Shown here one piece after another: positions 35,788-44,299 of a stretch of DNA of 64,000 bases. A model generated the notes under the pieces. The model ran no database searches and was not told the DNA's origin. It was given only the letters and a program-made list of their open reading frames with translations. The number at the start of each line of letters is the position of its first letter. Position 1 is the first letter of the stretch. Origin of the DNA: an uncultured Paracoccaceae bacterium (lineage in GTDB: Bacteria; Pseudomonadota; Alphaproteobacteria; Rhodobacterales; Rhodobacteraceae); NCBI GenBank assembly GCA_947498415.1, contig CANMKB010000004.1, positions 124,001 to 188,000 of the forward strand, given 5' to 3'. A program made the position numbers and the translations under genes.

Positions 35788-35997
35788 ATGACAAATGTAC
35801 TGAAAGCCTTCTGGAAACGCGAAGACGGTGCCGTCACCGTCGATTGGGTGGTCTTGACCGCTGCCATCGTGGGCCTCGCGATCGCGTCCTACACCGTGAT
35901 TAGCACGAATACTCAACAATTGTCTGCTGATGCAGGTGCTATTGTTGGAGCTCGCGATATCGCATTGACAACTGCGACAGGCAGCACCACTCGCTAA
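35788..35997 (+). CDS. flp: Flp-family type IVb pilin 2
   Basis: A 69-residue prepilin with the same plan as flp1: leader ending at G14 (FWKREDG), AVTVDWVVLTAAIVGLAIASY, the shared TNTQQL(A/S)ADAGAIVGA and the identical end TATGSTTR. It is a clear tandem duplicate that differs mainly in the leader and a few surface positions. AGAGG precedes the ATG. Its own upstream gap contains GGAACACGCCA, close to GGAACAGGCCA ahead of flp1. It too is followed by a hairpin. Confidence 0.9.
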   Translation: MTNVLKAFWKREDGAVTVDWVVLTAAIVGLAIASYTVISTNTQQLSADAGAIVGARDIALTTATGSTTR

Positions 35998-36021
35998 CCA
36001 GTTTTACAAAGTAAATAGAGA

Positions 36022-36060
36022 TAGCCGCGCTCTTATCATGGCGCGGCTAACTTGTTTTCT
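36022..36060 (+). terminator. Hairpin terminator after flp2
   Basis: TAGCCGCGC and GCGCGGCTA form a perfect 9-bp stem around TCTTATCATG. The T-rich tract that follows is interrupted (ACTTGTTTTC). The stem core is the same GCCGCGC as the flp1 terminator, consistent with duplication of the whole unit. Confidence 0.75.
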
Positions 36061-36065
36061 CTAGG

Positions 36066-36090
36066 CGCACAATTAATGGAATTGGCCCAA
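36066..36090 (+). promoter_or_regulatory. cpaB upstream motif pair shared with cpaE
   Basis: CGCACAATTA (36066-36075) then TTGGCCCAA (36082-36090). cpaE has CGCACAATTA at 39436-39445 and TTGGCCCCAA at 39453-39462 with nearly the same spacing. Probable promoter or operator of the cpaB unit; function inferred. Confidence 0.45.
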
Positions 36091-36174
36091 ACATAGGCAC
36101 ACACCTTCCATGATTTTGCCCAAATTTTTGAAGATAACTGATTCAAATTCGTAAACAACGAGCAGAGGTGAAAC

Positions 36175-37035
36175 ATGAGAGGTGTATTTGCACTTGTCCT
36201 ATTGGTCGGTGTCGGCTTGGCCGGTTTCGCCGTCCACATGGCACAAAAGTACGTAGGACAGTACCAGCTAGCCTTGGCACAAGAGCGCCAAGCGCGAGGC
36301 CCGTCAATCGAAACAGTTGATGTGTTTGTCGCCAAAGAGAAAATGGTCTACGGCGAAAAACTTGATCCAGAAAAAGTTGTGGCTGTCGCCTGGCCGAAGA
36401 TCTCGGTGCCACAAGGCGCCTTCCACGCACAAGACGCCCTATTTCCCAACGAAAACCAACGTCCACGGTTTGTGCTTCGCGCTATGGAGCCTGGTGAGCC
36501 GTTGATGGCAGTAAAAGTCACCGCACCAGGAGAAGACGCCGGTTTGACATCCCGCCTTGCGAAAGGAATGCGTGCCTTTGCTATTCGCGTTGACGTCGCG
36601 AGCGGTGTTTCAGGCTTCCTGCGCCCAGGTGATCGGGTTGATGTGTACTGGACCGGTTCGGCCGGTGGTTCACGCGACGAAGATAGCCGCGACTTTACAA
36701 AATTGATCCAAGCCGCAGTGAAATTGATCGCGATCGATCAATCAGCGAACGTGGATGAAGTGAAGGGAACTGTTGCACGAACCGTAACGGTTTCAGTCAA
36801 ACCAGAACAAGTTGCTGCACTAGCTCAAGCGCAAAACTCAGGTCGTCTTTCCTTGTCACTTGTTGGCGCACAAGACGATACAGTAGCCGAAGCGATCGAG
36901 GTCGACCAAGATAAATTGCTTGGTATCACACGTTCAGAAAAGGTGGTTCAGGCCCGTAAAGAAGAACGTGTTTGCACAATTCGGACACGTCGCGGAGCGG
37001 AAGTGGTTCAAATTCCGATCCCTTGCTCAGACTAA
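36175..37035 (+). CDS. cpaB: Flp pilus assembly protein CpaB (RcpC)
   Basis: A 286-residue exported protein with an N-terminal membrane segment (about 4-24), an SAF/CpaB domain (EKMVYGEKLDPEKVVAVAWP, about 56-75, to PGEPLMAVKVT) and a C-terminal RcpC-type region (RAFAIRVDVASGVSGFLRPGDRVDVYW in two parts, near 133-160). CpaB works with the CpaC secretin at the outer membrane. The C-terminus is rich in charged residues and ends in CSD with three cysteines in total (CTIRTRR, PCSD). It is terminated by a strong hairpin. Confidence 0.93.
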   Translation: MRGVFALVLLVGVGLAGFAVHMAQKYVGQYQLALAQERQARGPSIETVDVFVAKEKMVYGEKLDPEKVVAVAWPKISVPQGAFHAQDALFPNENQRPRFVLRAMEPGEPLMAVKVTAPGEDAGLTSRLAKGMRAFAIRVDVASGVSGFLRPGDRVDVYWTGSAGGSRDEDSRDFTKLIQAAVKLIAIDQSANVDEVKGTVARTVTVSVKPEQVAALAQAQNSGRLSLSLVGAQDDTVAEAIEVDQDKLLGITRSEKVVQARKEERVCTIRTRRGAEVVQIPIPCSD

Positions 37036-37062
37036 GCAAAACGAGCAAATTCAATTCTCTAG

Positions 37063-37095
37063 AAAGGCGTTTCGGTTGCGAAACGCCTTTTTCTT
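37063..37095 (+). terminator. Intrinsic terminator after cpaB
   Basis: AAAGGCGTTTCG, loop GTTG, CGAAACGCCTTT and T5 in total. A 12-bp stem; strong. Confidence 0.92.
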
Positions 37096-37236
37096 GCCGC
37101 GCACTGTTGCCCCTGTCCCACATTGAAAGTGAATGAGAACCCTTTGATTCTTGCAAAAAAAACTAAATTGGCGCAGGTTATCCACAATGCGGGCAAAAGA
37201 CCCGTCCTTGAGGCGTGATCGGAGAGGCAGGTCACA

Positions 37237-38640
37237 ATGACATATAAAAGTTTTTTAAAGGCAGCCCTTTTGGGTATCACTGTCTGTTTTTCACCAGTTG
37301 CTACCGATTTCGCAGCCGCTGATACGCTGAAGATCGTCCGCAATGGCACCGGCTCGCGACTCGGGGTTCCCATGAACCGCGCAGTTGTTGTTGAAAGTGA
37401 CGTTCCATTTGCGGAACTCAGCATCGCAAATCCAAATATCGCAGATATCTCGACTCTGTCCGATCGCACGATTTACGTTTTGGGAAAAGCGCCCGGCATT
37501 ACGACACTGACGTTGCTTGATGCGGCAGGTCGGCTCATTACGAATGTAGAAGTTCGCGTCGCCGCGGACGTTAGTGAATTCAAAGAGCGTTTGCGCCAAA
37601 TCCTTCCCAACGAAAAAATCGATGTGCGCACAGCAAATGACGGCATTGTGCTTTCAGGTTCGGTCTCGAGTTCGCAACGTTTGCAGCGTGCGCTTGATCT
37701 CGCAGAGCGCTATGCGCCAGAGCGGGTTTCAAACCTTATGACTGTAGGTGGCGTACAGCAGGTTATGCTGAAAGTGCGCTTTGCAGAAATGGAACGTTCT
37801 GTTTCTAAACAACTCGGTGCATCTTTCGCACTTGGCGGCAACACAAACGCAACGGCGGAAACGGGGACTTGGCTACAAGGCGACAACGGCCTCGGTTCAC
37901 CTATTACTGTTGCCGATGGTACAAACGGAGCGATCGCATTCCAGTTTGGTGCCGGCTCCGTGCAACTAGGTATCCTATTGGAAGCATTGGAAAATAGAGG
38001 CATGGTGCGGACGTTGTCTGAGCCAAATCTGACAGCACTTTCTGGGCAACAAGCCACGTTCCATGCTGGCGGTGAGTATCCAGTTCCGATCAGCCAAGAC
38101 AATGGAACCGTAACGGTAGAATTCAAACCATTCGGTGTAAGCCTTCAGTTTGTGCCTCGGGTCGTCGATGGCGATTTGATCAATCTCGAGCTTAACTCTG
38201 AGGTTTCTGCGCTAGATTCCACGAACGGCTTTACAAACGGGTCATTCACAATTTCGGCCTTCACATCTCGTAAAGCATCAACAACCGTTGAGCTGCGGGA
38301 CGGAGAAAGCTTTGCAATTGCAGGCTTGCTACAAGATGACTTCCAAGACACCAACGGGCAAGTTCCGTGGCTTGGTGACATTCCAGTACTTGGCGCCCTA
38401 TTCCGCAGCGCGTCTTACCAACGTAGCCAATCCGAACTTGTCATCATTGTAACTGCACATCTCGTAACCCCAACACGGGGTGAAGCTTTGGCACTGCCAA
38501 CCGACCGTATCAAACCACCTTCTGAAAAGGATCTATTCCTGTTTGGACGCGTTTCTGACTCGAAGCGTAAACCGCGTGGCGCGGCTGGCGAAGTCGCAAA
38601 GCAAGACTTTGGTGGCTCTTACGGCTATGTACTGGACTAA
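37237..38640 (+). CDS. cpaC: Outer-membrane secretin CpaC (RcpA)
   Basis: A 467-residue secretin with a signal peptide (to about AAADT, residue 29), an N-terminal pilus-secretin domain (about 35-105: ELSIANPNIADI, VLGKAPGITTLTLLD), a BON-like region (about 115-165) and the secretin core with VQLGILLEALENRG, LSEPNLTALSGQQATF and VPWLGDIPVLGALFRS. It forms the outer-membrane pore for the Flp fibre. It is followed 12 bases later by the OmpA-type lipoprotein gene, so the two are co-transcribed. Confidence 0.95.
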   Translation: MTYKSFLKAALLGITVCFSPVATDFAAADTLKIVRNGTGSRLGVPMNRAVVVESDVPFAELSIANPNIADISTLSDRTIYVLGKAPGITTLTLLDAAGRLITNVEVRVAADVSEFKERLRQILPNEKIDVRTANDGIVLSGSVSSSQRLQRALDLAERYAPERVSNLMTVGGVQQVMLKVRFAEMERSVSKQLGASFALGGNTNATAETGTWLQGDNGLGSPITVADGTNGAIAFQFGAGSVQLGILLEALENRGMVRTLSEPNLTALSGQQATFHAGGEYPVPISQDNGTVTVEFKPFGVSLQFVPRVVDGDLINLELNSEVSALDSTNGFTNGSFTISAFTSRKASTTVELRDGESFAIAGLLQDDFQDTNGQVPWLGDIPVLGALFRSASYQRSQSELVIIVTAHLVTPTRGEALALPTDRIKPPSEKDLFLFGRVSDSKRKPRGAAGEVAKQDFGGSYGYVLD

Positions 38641-38652
38641 TTGAGGAGACAG

Positions 38653-39309
38653 ATGATGAAAAAGTTTCTGAGTATTAGTGCAGCATTCCTAGCGCTTTCT
38701 GCCTGTAGTGATGCAAACCAGACGTTTCCTTCTTTTTTTCAGGAAGCAGGAGCGGTTGTTGATGCGCAAAGCAGTTTTGGCTCTGCGACCATTAACAATA
38801 CCGGCATTCAGAACGGCAGCAAAAGCTATACCATCAATTTAGCCACACGTTTTGCAAACGAAGTCCCGAGCACCGTGAACTTTGCTTTCAACTCAGCCCA
38901 GCTGGATGAAAACTCTCGGATTGTTCTACGGCAGCAAGCTGAATGGATCCGCCAATTCCCAGAAGTACGCTTCCGCGTATTTGGCCATACCGATGCCGTT
39001 GGCAGCAATGCCTATAACAAGCGGCTTGGTCTGCGACGCGCACGCGCAGTTGTTTCTTACCTAAGCAGCCAAGGCATAAGCCGAAGCCGCTTGGAGGCCG
39101 TTGTTTCATTCGGCGAAACGCAGCCACTTATCGCAACGCAAAACCGCGAACGCCAAAACCGTCGAACTGTGACGGAAGTTTCAGGATTTGTTGATGCGCA
39201 TCCAAATGTGCTTGATGGCAAATACGCAGCCGTCGTTTACCGCGAATATATTGCGTCTGCCGTCCCACTGCCAACAGCAGCAGTTCCAACCATCAATGCT
39301 AGCGAATAA
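38653..39309 (+). CDS. OmpA-domain lipoprotein in the Tad locus
   Basis: A 218-residue lipoprotein (lipobox LSACS, cysteine near residue 16). The C-terminal domain (about 75-180) is OmpA/MotB-like: VNFAFNSAQLDENSRIVLRQ, FGHTDAVGSNAYNKRLGLRRA and NRERQNRRTVTEV, with the Asp and Arg positions that grip diaminopimelate. It occupies the slot of CpaD between the secretin and CpaE, so it probably anchors the secretin complex to the wall. GAGGAG supports a start at 38653 or 38656. Confidence 0.9.
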   Translation: MMKKFLSISAAFLALSACSDANQTFPSFFQEAGAVVDAQSSFGSATINNTGIQNGSKSYTINLATRFANEVPSTVNFAFNSAQLDENSRIVLRQQAEWIRQFPEVRFRVFGHTDAVGSNAYNKRLGLRRARAVVSYLSSQGISRSRLEAVVSFGETQPLIATQNRERQNRRTVTEVSGFVDAHPNVLDGKYAAVVYREYIASAVPLPTAAVPTINASE

Positions 39310-39336
39310 GCGGCTAAAACAGCCGAATACCAGACT

Positions 39337-39363
39337 GGCCCGCTTTATGCGGGCCTTTTCTTT
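39337..39363 (+). terminator. Intrinsic terminator after the OmpA-type gene
   Basis: GGCCCGC, loop TTTAT, GCGGGCC then TTTTCTTT. It separates the cpaC unit from cpaE. Confidence 0.88.
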
Positions 39364-39435
39364 GGAAAACACAATTTTTGATTGTCTCTAATTTGGAATT
39401 AACAGCCTCGTTGCCCCCTAAAAGTCGCAGGATAC

Positions 39436-39557
39436 CGCACAATTACGGCTTTTTGGCCCCAATCTCGCCCATTTTGGAGGCCACAAATTACTTCATCAGG
39501 ATGTGTGTACCCGTCTGAGTCGGGTGCCGGTCGTTCAGAGAAATTGGCCATAAAGGT
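39436..39557 (+). promoter_or_regulatory. cpaE upstream region with blocks shared with flp1 and cpaB
   Basis: CGCACAATTA (39436-39445), GCCCCAATCT (39456-39465), then GTCGGG (39519), CAGAGA (39536) and GGCCATAAAGGT (39546-39557), 37 bases before the cpaE start. The order matches 35270-35365 ahead of flp1. It lies in the 285-base gap after the OmpA-type terminator. A shared promoter/leader for pilin and assembly genes is inferred. Confidence 0.5.
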
Positions 39558-39594
39558 CAATCACTGAAAGGCCAACGTCTAAGGATGTAAGGCA

Positions 39595-40863
39595 ATGACG
39601 AGTAGTATGAACAAAACCAAATCTGATCCCAACGCGATCCTGGCCTGCACGGTCTGTCGCGATGTTCAGAATTTTGACCTTTTGATCGTCGACATGGAAG
39701 AAGTCATGGGCGAGCAATGGGGTGATCTTGGCTTTGAGGATGCACTTCAATTCTTCGACCAACCGGAATCGCAGACTCTGGAATTCATCGCGCTTGCGAT
39801 TGATGATCTGGATGAAGACGATCCAGAAATCCTTAAAAAAGTTGTCTTGGCAGCCAAAGAACGTGGCATCAAAACACTTCTGATCGCAGAAGATGTAACG
39901 CCCTCTTTGCTTCATCAACTATTGCGCATGGGCGCGGATGAGTTCATCCCCTACCCTCCCCCTTCTGGCGAGCTGCTGGAAGTTGTTGAGGCCATGCGCT
40001 CAGAACCTGAGCTTATTTTACCAGAAACCACGCAAGCACCAGAGCAACCGGCTCCGGCTGTTCAACTCGCAATACCTTCAGCTGGCCAACATGGTGTGGT
40101 CATCGCGACCCATGGTCTTGCCGGCGGAAGTGGCGCGACAACGCTTGCTGTAAATCTGGCATGGGAATTGGCAACGGTTACCAAAACAAATGCACCGTCT
40201 GTTTGTTTGCTTGATCTGGATCTTCAATTCGGCTCAGCCTCAACATTTTTGGATCTCCCACGACGCGATGCAGTCTATGAATTGTTGTCTGACACCGAGA
40301 GCATGGACCATGAAAGTTTTGGTCAAGCGCTGCAAAAGTATGACGACAAGCTGAACGTACTAACCGCTCCGACAGATATCCTTCCTCTGGATCTGATTTC
40401 TCCTGAAGATGTGAGCCGTGTCTTGGAAGCAGCATGCAGTCACTTTGACTTTGTTATTGTGGATATGCCTTCAACACTGGTGCAATGGACTGAAACAGTG
40501 CTGAACGCTTCGCATGTTTATTTGGCATTGCTTGAGATCGACATGAGGTCTGCTCAGAACGCCCTGCGTATGAAACGGGCGCTTCAGGCCGAAGATCTTC
40601 CGCATGAAAAGCTGCGGTATGTATTGAACCGAGCACCAAAGTTTACCGACTTGGCAGGTAAGGCGCGTGTGAAACGCATGGCTGAGAGCCTGGATATTTC
40701 CCTAGACGTGCAGCTCCCAGACGGTGGCAAGCAAGTCATGCAAGCCAGCGACCACGGTCAACCACTTGCACAGCAGGCCAATAAAAACCCGCTCAGAAAA
40801 GAAATCGCGAAACTCGCACAGTCCCTATTCGAACTCGATAGCGACGATTCACAGGCGGCTTGA
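39595..40863 (+). CDS. cpaE: Tad pilus localisation ATPase CpaE/TadZ
   Basis: A 422-residue protein. Residues about 15-135 form an atypical receiver-like domain (DLLIVDMEE, LLIAEDVTPSLL, GADEFIPYPPP). Residues about 165-400 form a MinD/ParA-like ATPase with GLAGGSGATT (177-183 core), DLDLQFGSAS and DFVIVDMP. The signature lysine of the P-loop is replaced by Ala, as is common in CpaE. It positions the pilus machinery at the cell pole. It starts the assembly operon cpaE-cpaF-tadB-tadC-TPR-TPR-cpaA. Confidence 0.93.
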   Translation: MTSSMNKTKSDPNAILACTVCRDVQNFDLLIVDMEEVMGEQWGDLGFEDALQFFDQPESQTLEFIALAIDDLDEDDPEILKKVVLAAKERGIKTLLIAEDVTPSLLHQLLRMGADEFIPYPPPSGELLEVVEAMRSEPELILPETTQAPEQPAPAVQLAIPSAGQHGVVIATHGLAGGSGATTLAVNLAWELATVTKTNAPSVCLLDLDLQFGSASTFLDLPRRDAVYELLSDTESMDHESFGQALQKYDDKLNVLTAPTDILPLDLISPEDVSRVLEAACSHFDFVIVDMPSTLVQWTETVLNASHVYLALLEIDMRSAQNALRMKRALQAEDLPHEKLRYVLNRAPKFTDLAGKARVKRMAESLDISLDVQLPDGGKQVMQASDHGQPLAQQANKNPLRKEIAKLAQSLFELDSDDSQAA

Positions 40864-40873
40864 GGAACAGATT

Positions 40874-42322
40874 ATGTTTAGCAGATACAAAAAAGATCCA
40901 AACGCTAAGCCAGTCGCAAAAGCAAAAATTGCGGACGCGCCGGTAGAAACGGTTTCAGCCGAAGCCGCTCAGGAACCGCAAACATCCGTTTTACGTAGAC
41001 CAATGCCCAAGGCGCGTGCGCAGGCTGTTTCCAGCGACAAAGAACGCAAACGTAAAGAACGCCTGTCGGAAATCAAACTTGATTTGCACCGCGAGCTTCT
41101 GGACAACCTGAATCTTTCCGCATTGGAAAATGCATCTGAGAACGATCTTCGTAACGAGATCAACGCCATCTCAACCGAGGTTTTGCAAGATCGCGCGATT
41201 GTTCTAAATCGCGAAGAACGCAACGCCCTCTTTCGAGAGCTTTACAACGAAGTCACCGGCCTCGGCCCTCTTGAAACACTGCTGCAAGACGACACCGTCA
41301 ACGATATTTTGGTGAACGGCCCGCAACAGATTTTTGTGGAACGCTCTGGTAAGCTCGAAATCACTGACATCACGTTCAAAGATGAAAAGCACCTACTTCG
41401 TATCATTGATAAGATCGTTTCGGCTGTTGGTCGTCGTGTTGATGAATCCAACCCTTATGTGGATGCCCGTCTTGCAGATGGCTCGCGTTTCAACGCGATG
41501 GTTCCACCAATTGCTGTGGATGGGTCTCTGGTATCCATTCGTAAGTTTAAGAAAGACAAACTCGGCATTGATGACCTGGTCAACTTCGGAGCGTTCTCTG
41601 AAGAGATGGCCGCGTATCTTCAAGCCGCAGTCGCCACCCGCCTGAACGTTATCGTATCTGGTGGTACAGGCTCTGGTAAAACAACCACGCTGAACGCCTT
41701 GTCGTCATTTATTGATAACGCTGAACGTATTCTGACAATCGAAGATACAGCGGAACTTCAGCTACAGCAAACACACGTCGGCCGCATGGAAAGCCGCCCG
41801 CCAAACGTGGAAGGCAAAGGCGAAGTTTCACCGCGCGACTGTCTGAAAAACGCACTGCGTATGCGCCCTGATCGTATCATCGTTGGGGAAACCCGTGGCG
41901 AAGAAGTGATTGACATGCTTCAGGCGATGAACACTGGCCACGATGGCTCTATGACGACGATCCACGCCAACTCTGCGCGTGATGGTGTGTCTCGTTTGGA
42001 AAACATGATCGCAATGGCGGGTATCGAAATGCCGATCAAAGCGGTTCGGTCGCAGATTTCATCGGCGGTTAACCTGATCGTTCAAGCATCACGTTTGCAA
42101 GACGGCTCGCGCCGTATGACATCCATCACCGAGATCACCGGCATGGAAGGTGACGTCATCTCGATGCAAGAAGTGTTCCGCTTTCAGCGCACCGGCTTGA
42201 CCCCAGAAAACAAGATCTTGGGTCACTTTACAGCGACGGGTGTTCGCAGCCACTTTTCTGAACGTTTCCGCATGTGGGGCTATGATTTGCCTGCGCATAT
42301 TTACGAACCAACTCTGGGATAA
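40874..42322 (+). CDS. cpaF: Tad pilus assembly ATPase CpaF/TadA
   Basis: A 482-residue type II/IV secretion ATPase that powers pilus extension and retraction. It has an N-terminal basic, Ala/Pro-rich region (1-60), an all-helical N domain, Walker [11 protein letters not shown] (263-272), Walker B-type [14 protein letters not shown], and the His box [12 protein letters not shown]. The ATG at 40874 is ten bases after the cpaE stop with GAGGAA upstream; the frame is open further back but overlaps cpaE. Confidence 0.97.
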   Translation: MFSRYKKDPNAKPVAKAKIADAPVETVSAEAAQEPQTSVLRRPMPKARAQAVSSDKERKRKERLSEIKLDLHRELLDNLNLSALENASENDLRNEINAISTEVLQDRAIVLNREERNALFRELYNEVTGLGPLETLLQDDTVNDILVNGPQQIFVERSGKLEITDITFKDEKHLLRIIDKIVSAVGRRVDESNPYVDARLADGSRFNAMVPPIAVDGSLVSIRKFKKDKLGIDDLVNFGAFSEEMAAYLQAAVATRLNVIVSGGTGSGKTTTLNALSSFIDNAERILTIEDTAELQLQQTHVGRMESRPPNVEGKGEVSPRDCLKNALRMRPDRIIVGETRGEEVIDMLQAMNTGHDGSMTTIHANSARDGVSRLENMIAMAGIEMPIKAVRSQISSAVNLIVQASRLQDGSRRMTSITEITGMEGDVISMQEVFRFQRTGLTPENKILGHFTATGVRSHFSERFRMWGYDLPAHIYEPTLG

Positions 42323-42327
42323 CCGAT

Positions 42328-43296
42328 ATGCCTATTAGTCCAGAACTCCTTATCTACGGCCTTGTTTTTGTTGGCGTATTGGTCCTCGTTGAGGGCGCAT
42401 ATCTGACGATCTTTGGCAAATCGATTAGCTTGAACAACAAAGTTAGTCGTCGTCTCGAGATGTTGGACCGCGGTGAAGCGCGCAAAGACGTGCTGGAGCA
42501 ACTGCGCAAAGAAATGGCGCAGCACGCAAAATCGCGCTCTATCCCGCTTTACTCGATGTTGGCGTCTAAAGCACAAAAAGCCGCGATCGCGTTTTCGCCT
42601 GCTCAGTTGATGATGCTGATGGGCGTCGTCGCTGCTATCGCATTCTTTGGTTTAACGATCGGCACCAATACAGACGCCATTGTAAACCTTGCCATCTCGA
42701 TCATGATGGGCGTGGGCGGTGTATTCGCTTGGGTAAGCATGAAAGCTGGCAAACGCACAGCGATGATCGAAGAGCAATTGCCAGATGCGATTGAATTGAT
42801 GGTGCGCAGTCTGCGCGTAGGTCACCCTTTTTCTTCAGCTGTTCAGATCGTTGCCAAAGAAGTGGCCGACCCACTTGCAACTGAATTTGGTATCATCGCA
42901 GATGAAACAGCCTATGGTCGTGATGTTGGGGAAGCATTGAACGAGATGGCAGAACGTCTTGATATGCAAGACTTAAGGTTCCTCGCCGTCGCTGTCACAA
43001 TTCAACAGCAATCAGGTGGTAACTTGGCGGAAATCCTTGCGGGATTGTCAAAAGTCATCCGCGCACGCTTTCGCCTTTTCCGCCGTGTAAAAGCGATCAC
43101 CGCCGAGGCGAAATGGTCTGGCAAGTTTCTTTCAGGTTTTCCGGTTGCTGCGCTGATTTTCATCAACGTTTCCGACCCCCATTACTATGACGAAGTCATT
43201 CCGCACCCTTACTTTATCCCGGGCTGCATTGCGGTTGGATTGTTCCTGGCAACGAACCTGGTCGTCATGCGCATTCTAACAAACATCAAAGTGTGA
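42328..43296 (+). CDS. tadB: Tad inner-membrane platform protein TadB
   Basis: A 322-residue type II secretion F-domain protein with an N-terminal membrane segment (about 7-28), two central hydrophobic segments (about 88-135) and C-terminal ones (about 265-315). The T2SSF domain includes LPDAIELMVRSLRVGHPFSSAVQ and QQQSGGNLAEILAGLS in separate stretches. It begins five bases after cpaF and forms the membrane platform with TadC. Confidence 0.94.
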   Translation: MPISPELLIYGLVFVGVLVLVEGAYLTIFGKSISLNNKVSRRLEMLDRGEARKDVLEQLRKEMAQHAKSRSIPLYSMLASKAQKAAIAFSPAQLMMLMGVVAAIAFFGLTIGTNTDAIVNLAISIMMGVGGVFAWVSMKAGKRTAMIEEQLPDAIELMVRSLRVGHPFSSAVQIVAKEVADPLATEFGIIADETAYGRDVGEALNEMAERLDMQDLRFLAVAVTIQQQSGGNLAEILAGLSKVIRARFRLFRRVKAITAEAKWSGKFLSGFPVAALIFINVSDPHYYDEVIPHPYFIPGCIAVGLFLATNLVVMRILTNIKV

Positions 43297-43304
43297 GTAG
43301 TAAA

Positions 43305-44294
43305 ATGCAAGTTTTTGACAATATCGCGAACATGCTCACAGGTGCACTTGGCCCCTTTGGCCCGGTCATCGTCGTAGGGGTTCTCGGCTTAGTAACCATT
43401 ATTCTAGCAGTCCTTCTTATGTTGAAGGACAAAGACGACCCGATGGCGAAGCTCAAAAACGTAGGTCGCGAAGGGACTGTTTCCTCCCGTAGCCCTGCGT
43501 CAACTGAGAAAAAAGAAAAACTTCGCCGTGCAACGGCCAACGAGAAACTTGAAAAATACAAAGCATTTCTTGAGCCGCAGAACGAAGAAGAGTTGTCCTC
43601 GATTCAGCTCAAGCTATTGCAAGCTGGCTATCAATCCAAAGATTCCGTTCGCACGTTCTATCTTGCGCAGGTTGCCTTAGGTTTGCTCGGCCTCGCGATT
43701 GGTGTGGTCTATTACCTCACTGCTATTGACCCTGAAACCGCGACAACACAACAAACGCTCATGTGGGTTCTCGGCCCAGGTGCAGCTGGCTACTTCCTTC
43801 CGAAGTATTGGATCACTCGCCGTATCGAAGAACGGAAGCAAGAAATCACCCAGGGTTTTCCTGATAGCCTAGATATGATGCTCGTGTGTGTCGAAGCCGG
43901 CCAGTCCATGGACCACGCTATTGTACGTGTCGCAAAAGAGTTGCGCGCATCTTACCCTTCCCTTGCGGACGAATATGAAATCGTTGCGCATGAAATGAAA
44001 GCTGGCAAAGATAAGTCCGTTGTTTTGAGCGATATGGGGGAACGTTGTGGCGTATTGGATGTTTCCAGCTTTGTTACAGTGATGAACCAATCAGCTTCGT
44101 TTGGTACACCTATTGCAGATGCGCTCCGGGTGTATTCGGCGGAAATGCGCGACAAACGAGTGATGCGCGCTGAGGAAGCAGCTAATAAGTTGCCAACCAA
44201 GATGACACTTGCCACAATGATGCTGACAGTTCCGCCACTCTTGATTATTTTGGTATCACCATCAATCATCAATATTACTCAGCTCGGTGGATAA
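43305..44294 (+). CDS. tadC: Tad inner-membrane platform protein TadC
   Basis: A 329-residue F-domain protein. An N-terminal membrane segment (about 18-40) precedes a charged linker (KEKLRRATANEKLEKYK), paired hydrophobic segments (about 115-165), the T2SSF core GFPDSLDMMLVCVEAGQSMDHA (in the region near 190-211) and a C-terminal segment. The ATG at 43305 is used; a GTG at 43293 that overlaps the tadB stop (GTGA) is an equally credible, translationally coupled start. Partner of TadB. Confidence 0.93.
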   Translation: MQVFDNIANMLTGALGPFGPVIVVGVLGLVTIILAVLLMLKDKDDPMAKLKNVGREGTVSSRSPASTEKKEKLRRATANEKLEKYKAFLEPQNEEELSSIQLKLLQAGYQSKDSVRTFYLAQVALGLLGLAIGVVYYLTAIDPETATTQQTLMWVLGPGAAGYFLPKYWITRRIEERKQEITQGFPDSLDMMLVCVEAGQSMDHAIVRVAKELRASYPSLADEYEIVAHEMKAGKDKSVVLSDMGERCGVLDVSSFVTVMNQSASFGTPIADALRVYSAEMRDKRVMRAEEAANKLPTKMTLATMMLTVPPLLIILVSPSIINITQLGG

Positions 44295-44299
44295 CACCC

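Noticed and set aside
37178..37186. Single exact DnaA box (TTATCCACA) upstream of cpaC
   Set aside because: One isolated nine-base match is expected by chance in a window this size; no second box is nearby.
35270..39450. Sigma-54 promoters at the CGCAC motifs of the Tad locus
   Set aside because: Some copies show GCAC-N6-TGC spacing, but the invariant GG of the -24 element is missing in all of them.
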